Source of the DNA: Burkholderiales bacterium
GTDB lineage: Bacteria > Pseudomonadota > Gammaproteobacteria > Burkholderiales > JAEUMW01
Assembly: GCA_016791285.1 (NCBI GenBank)
Contig: JAEUMX010000278.1
Location: forward strand, 1 to 6,811
DNA length: 6,811 bases
Direction: 5' to 3'
In this document: one piece after another, positions 5,809-6,811 of the stretch
Layout: each line of letters opens with the position of its first letter
Numbering within the stretch: position 1 is the stretch's first letter
Made by a program: the position numbers and the translations under genes
The notes under the pieces: generated by a model
The model's database searches: none
What the model was told of the DNA's origin: nothing
Seen by the model: the letters and a program-made list of their open reading frames with translations, nothing else

Positions 5809-6811
5809 TCAGCGATGGCCCACGGCCAGCTTGTCGACGGTGTCGAACTCGAACTTGATTTCCTTCCAGGTCTCCATCGCCACCTTGAGCTCCGGACTGG
5901 ATTTGGCGGCCTCGGTCAGGATTTCCTTGCCTTCCTTCTCGACGGCGCGGCCTTCGTTGCGCGCCTTGACGCAGGCCTCGAGCGCGACGCGGTTGGCTGC
6001 CGCGCCCGCGGCATTGCCCCACGGGTGCCCCAGCGTGCCGCCGCCGAACTGCAGGCAGGCATCGTCGCCGAAGATCGACACCAGCGCGGGCATGTGCCAG
6101 ACGTGGATGCCGCCGGAGGCCACCGGGAACACGCCCGGCATCGCACCCCAGTCCTGATCGAACATGATGCCGCGGCTGCGATCTTCCTTGACGAAGCGTT
6201 CGCGCATGATGTCGATCCAGCCCAACGTCGCCTCGCGATCGCCTTCGAGCTTGCCGACCACGGTGCCTGAGTGCAGGTGGTCGCCGCCGGAGAGCCGCAG
6301 CGCCTTCGCCAGCACGCGGAAGTGGATGCCGTGGTGGGGGTTGCGGTCGAGCACGGCGTGCATGGCGCGGTGGATGTGCAGCAGCACGCCGTTCCTGCGG
6401 CACCAGCGGGCAAGACCGGTGTTGGCCGTGAAGCCGCCGGTGAGGAAGTCGTGCATGATGATCGGTGCGCCGAGTTCCTTGGCGAACTCGGCACGCTCGT
6501 ACATCTCCTCCGGCGACGGCGCCGTGACGTTGAGGTAGTGGCCCTTGCGCTCGCCGGTCTCCGCTTCCGCCTTGTGCACCGCCTCCATCACGAACTGGAA
6601 GCGATCGCGCCAGCGCATGAACGGCTGCGAGTTGACGTTCTCGTCGTCCTTGGTGAGATCCAGTCCGCCGCGCAGGCACTCGTACACGGCACGACCGTAA
6701 TTCTTGGCGGAGAGCCCGAGCTTCGGCTTGATGGTGCAGCCCAGCAGCGCCCGGCCGTACTTGTTCAGCTTGTCGCGCTCGACCTGGATGCCGTGGGGCG
6801 GGCCGTTGCAG
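5809..6811 (-). CDS. cbbL: RuBisCO form I large subunit CbbL, C-terminal part (5' end beyond right edge)
   Basis: The C-terminal 333 residues of the large subunit, starting at [19 protein letters not shown] (about residue 148 in spinach numbering); roughly 140 residues are missing. The catalytic set is intact: TIKPK (K175, K177), [17 protein letters not shown] with the carbamylated lysine K201 and metal ligands D203 and E204, HRAMH (H294, R295), [18 protein letters not shown] (H327, K334), [11 protein letters not shown] (S379) and [12 protein letters not shown] (G403-G404). CbbL and CbbS carboxylate ribulose-1,5-bisphosphate in the Calvin cycle. Sequence style and linkage to cbbQ/cbbO point to form IA of the Q-type, not carboxysomal, although carboxysome genes could lie outside the window. 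The first complete codon is read from 6810. The promoter and any divergent cbbR are off the right edge. Confidence 0.98.
   Translation of the reverse strand, partial: CNGPPHGIQVERDKLNKYGRALLGCTIKPKLGLSAKNYGRAVYECLRGGLDLTKDDENVNSQPFMRWRDRFQFVMEAVHKAEAETGERKGHYLNVTAPSPEEMYERAEFAKELGAPIIMHDFLTGGFTANTGLARWCRRNGVLLHIHRAMHAVLDRNPHHGIHFRVLAKALRLSGGDHLHSGTVVGKLEGDREATLGWIDIMRERFVKEDRSRGIMFDQDWGAMPGVFPVASGGIHVWHMPALVSIFGDDACLQFGGGTLGHPWGNAAGAAANRVALEACVKARNEGRAVEKEGKEILTEAAKSSPELKVAMETWKEIKFEFDTVDKLAVGHR

Noticed and set aside
5345..6679. Long minus-strand frame fused to cbbQ through cbbS and cbbL
   Set aside because: Upstream of 5344 it is an out-of-frame shadow of cbbS and cbbL. The cbbQ ATG has its own ribosome binding site and family-like N-terminus.

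Overview
GC-rich bacterial DNA with every supported gene on the minus strand, so the natural reading direction is right to left. The gene set points to an autotrophic proteobacterium (beta or gamma, probably a chemolithoautotroph) that uses a form IA RuBisCO of the type served by the CbbQ/CbbO activase. The organism is inferred from gene content and protein sequence style only.

Layout in transcription order: the C-terminal 70% of cbbL (RuBisCO large subunit) enters at the right edge (6811-5809), followed by cbbS (5784-5428), a strong intercistronic stem-loop (5400-5365), cbbQ (AAA+ motor, 5344-4541), cbbO (von Willebrand A domain adaptor, start 4485 or 4533, end 2164), a small protein of unknown function (2068-1709, with a possible disrupted 5' extension to 2167), fbp/cbbF (class I fructose-1,6-bisphosphatase, 1674-649), and a PsiE-family membrane protein (646-203). 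The last gene, running off the left edge, is the start of purE (158-1), with a possible promoter of its own.

How the genes fit together: CbbL and CbbS form the carboxylase. CbbQ and CbbO form the ATP-driven complex that strips inhibitory sugar phosphates from its active sites. Fbp supplies the fructose-bisphosphatase step that regenerates RuBP. Gaps from cbbL to psiE run from 2 to about 95 nt, all genes point the same way and no clear promoter was seen between them, so cbbL to psiE may be one transcript. The stem-loop after cbbS is well placed to keep RuBisCO transcript above activase transcript. No carboxysome genes, cbbX or cbbR are visible; a regulator would lie beyond the right edge.

The points most worth a second look are the unknown protein between cbbO and fbp, whose frame continues upstream through one TGA to an ATG overlapping the cbbO stop; the PsiE-like protein tightly coupled to fbp; and an HxxxH...EDARIE motif pair in CbbO. 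I did not see an obviously new multi-gene system. No gap without a gene exceeds 100 bases.
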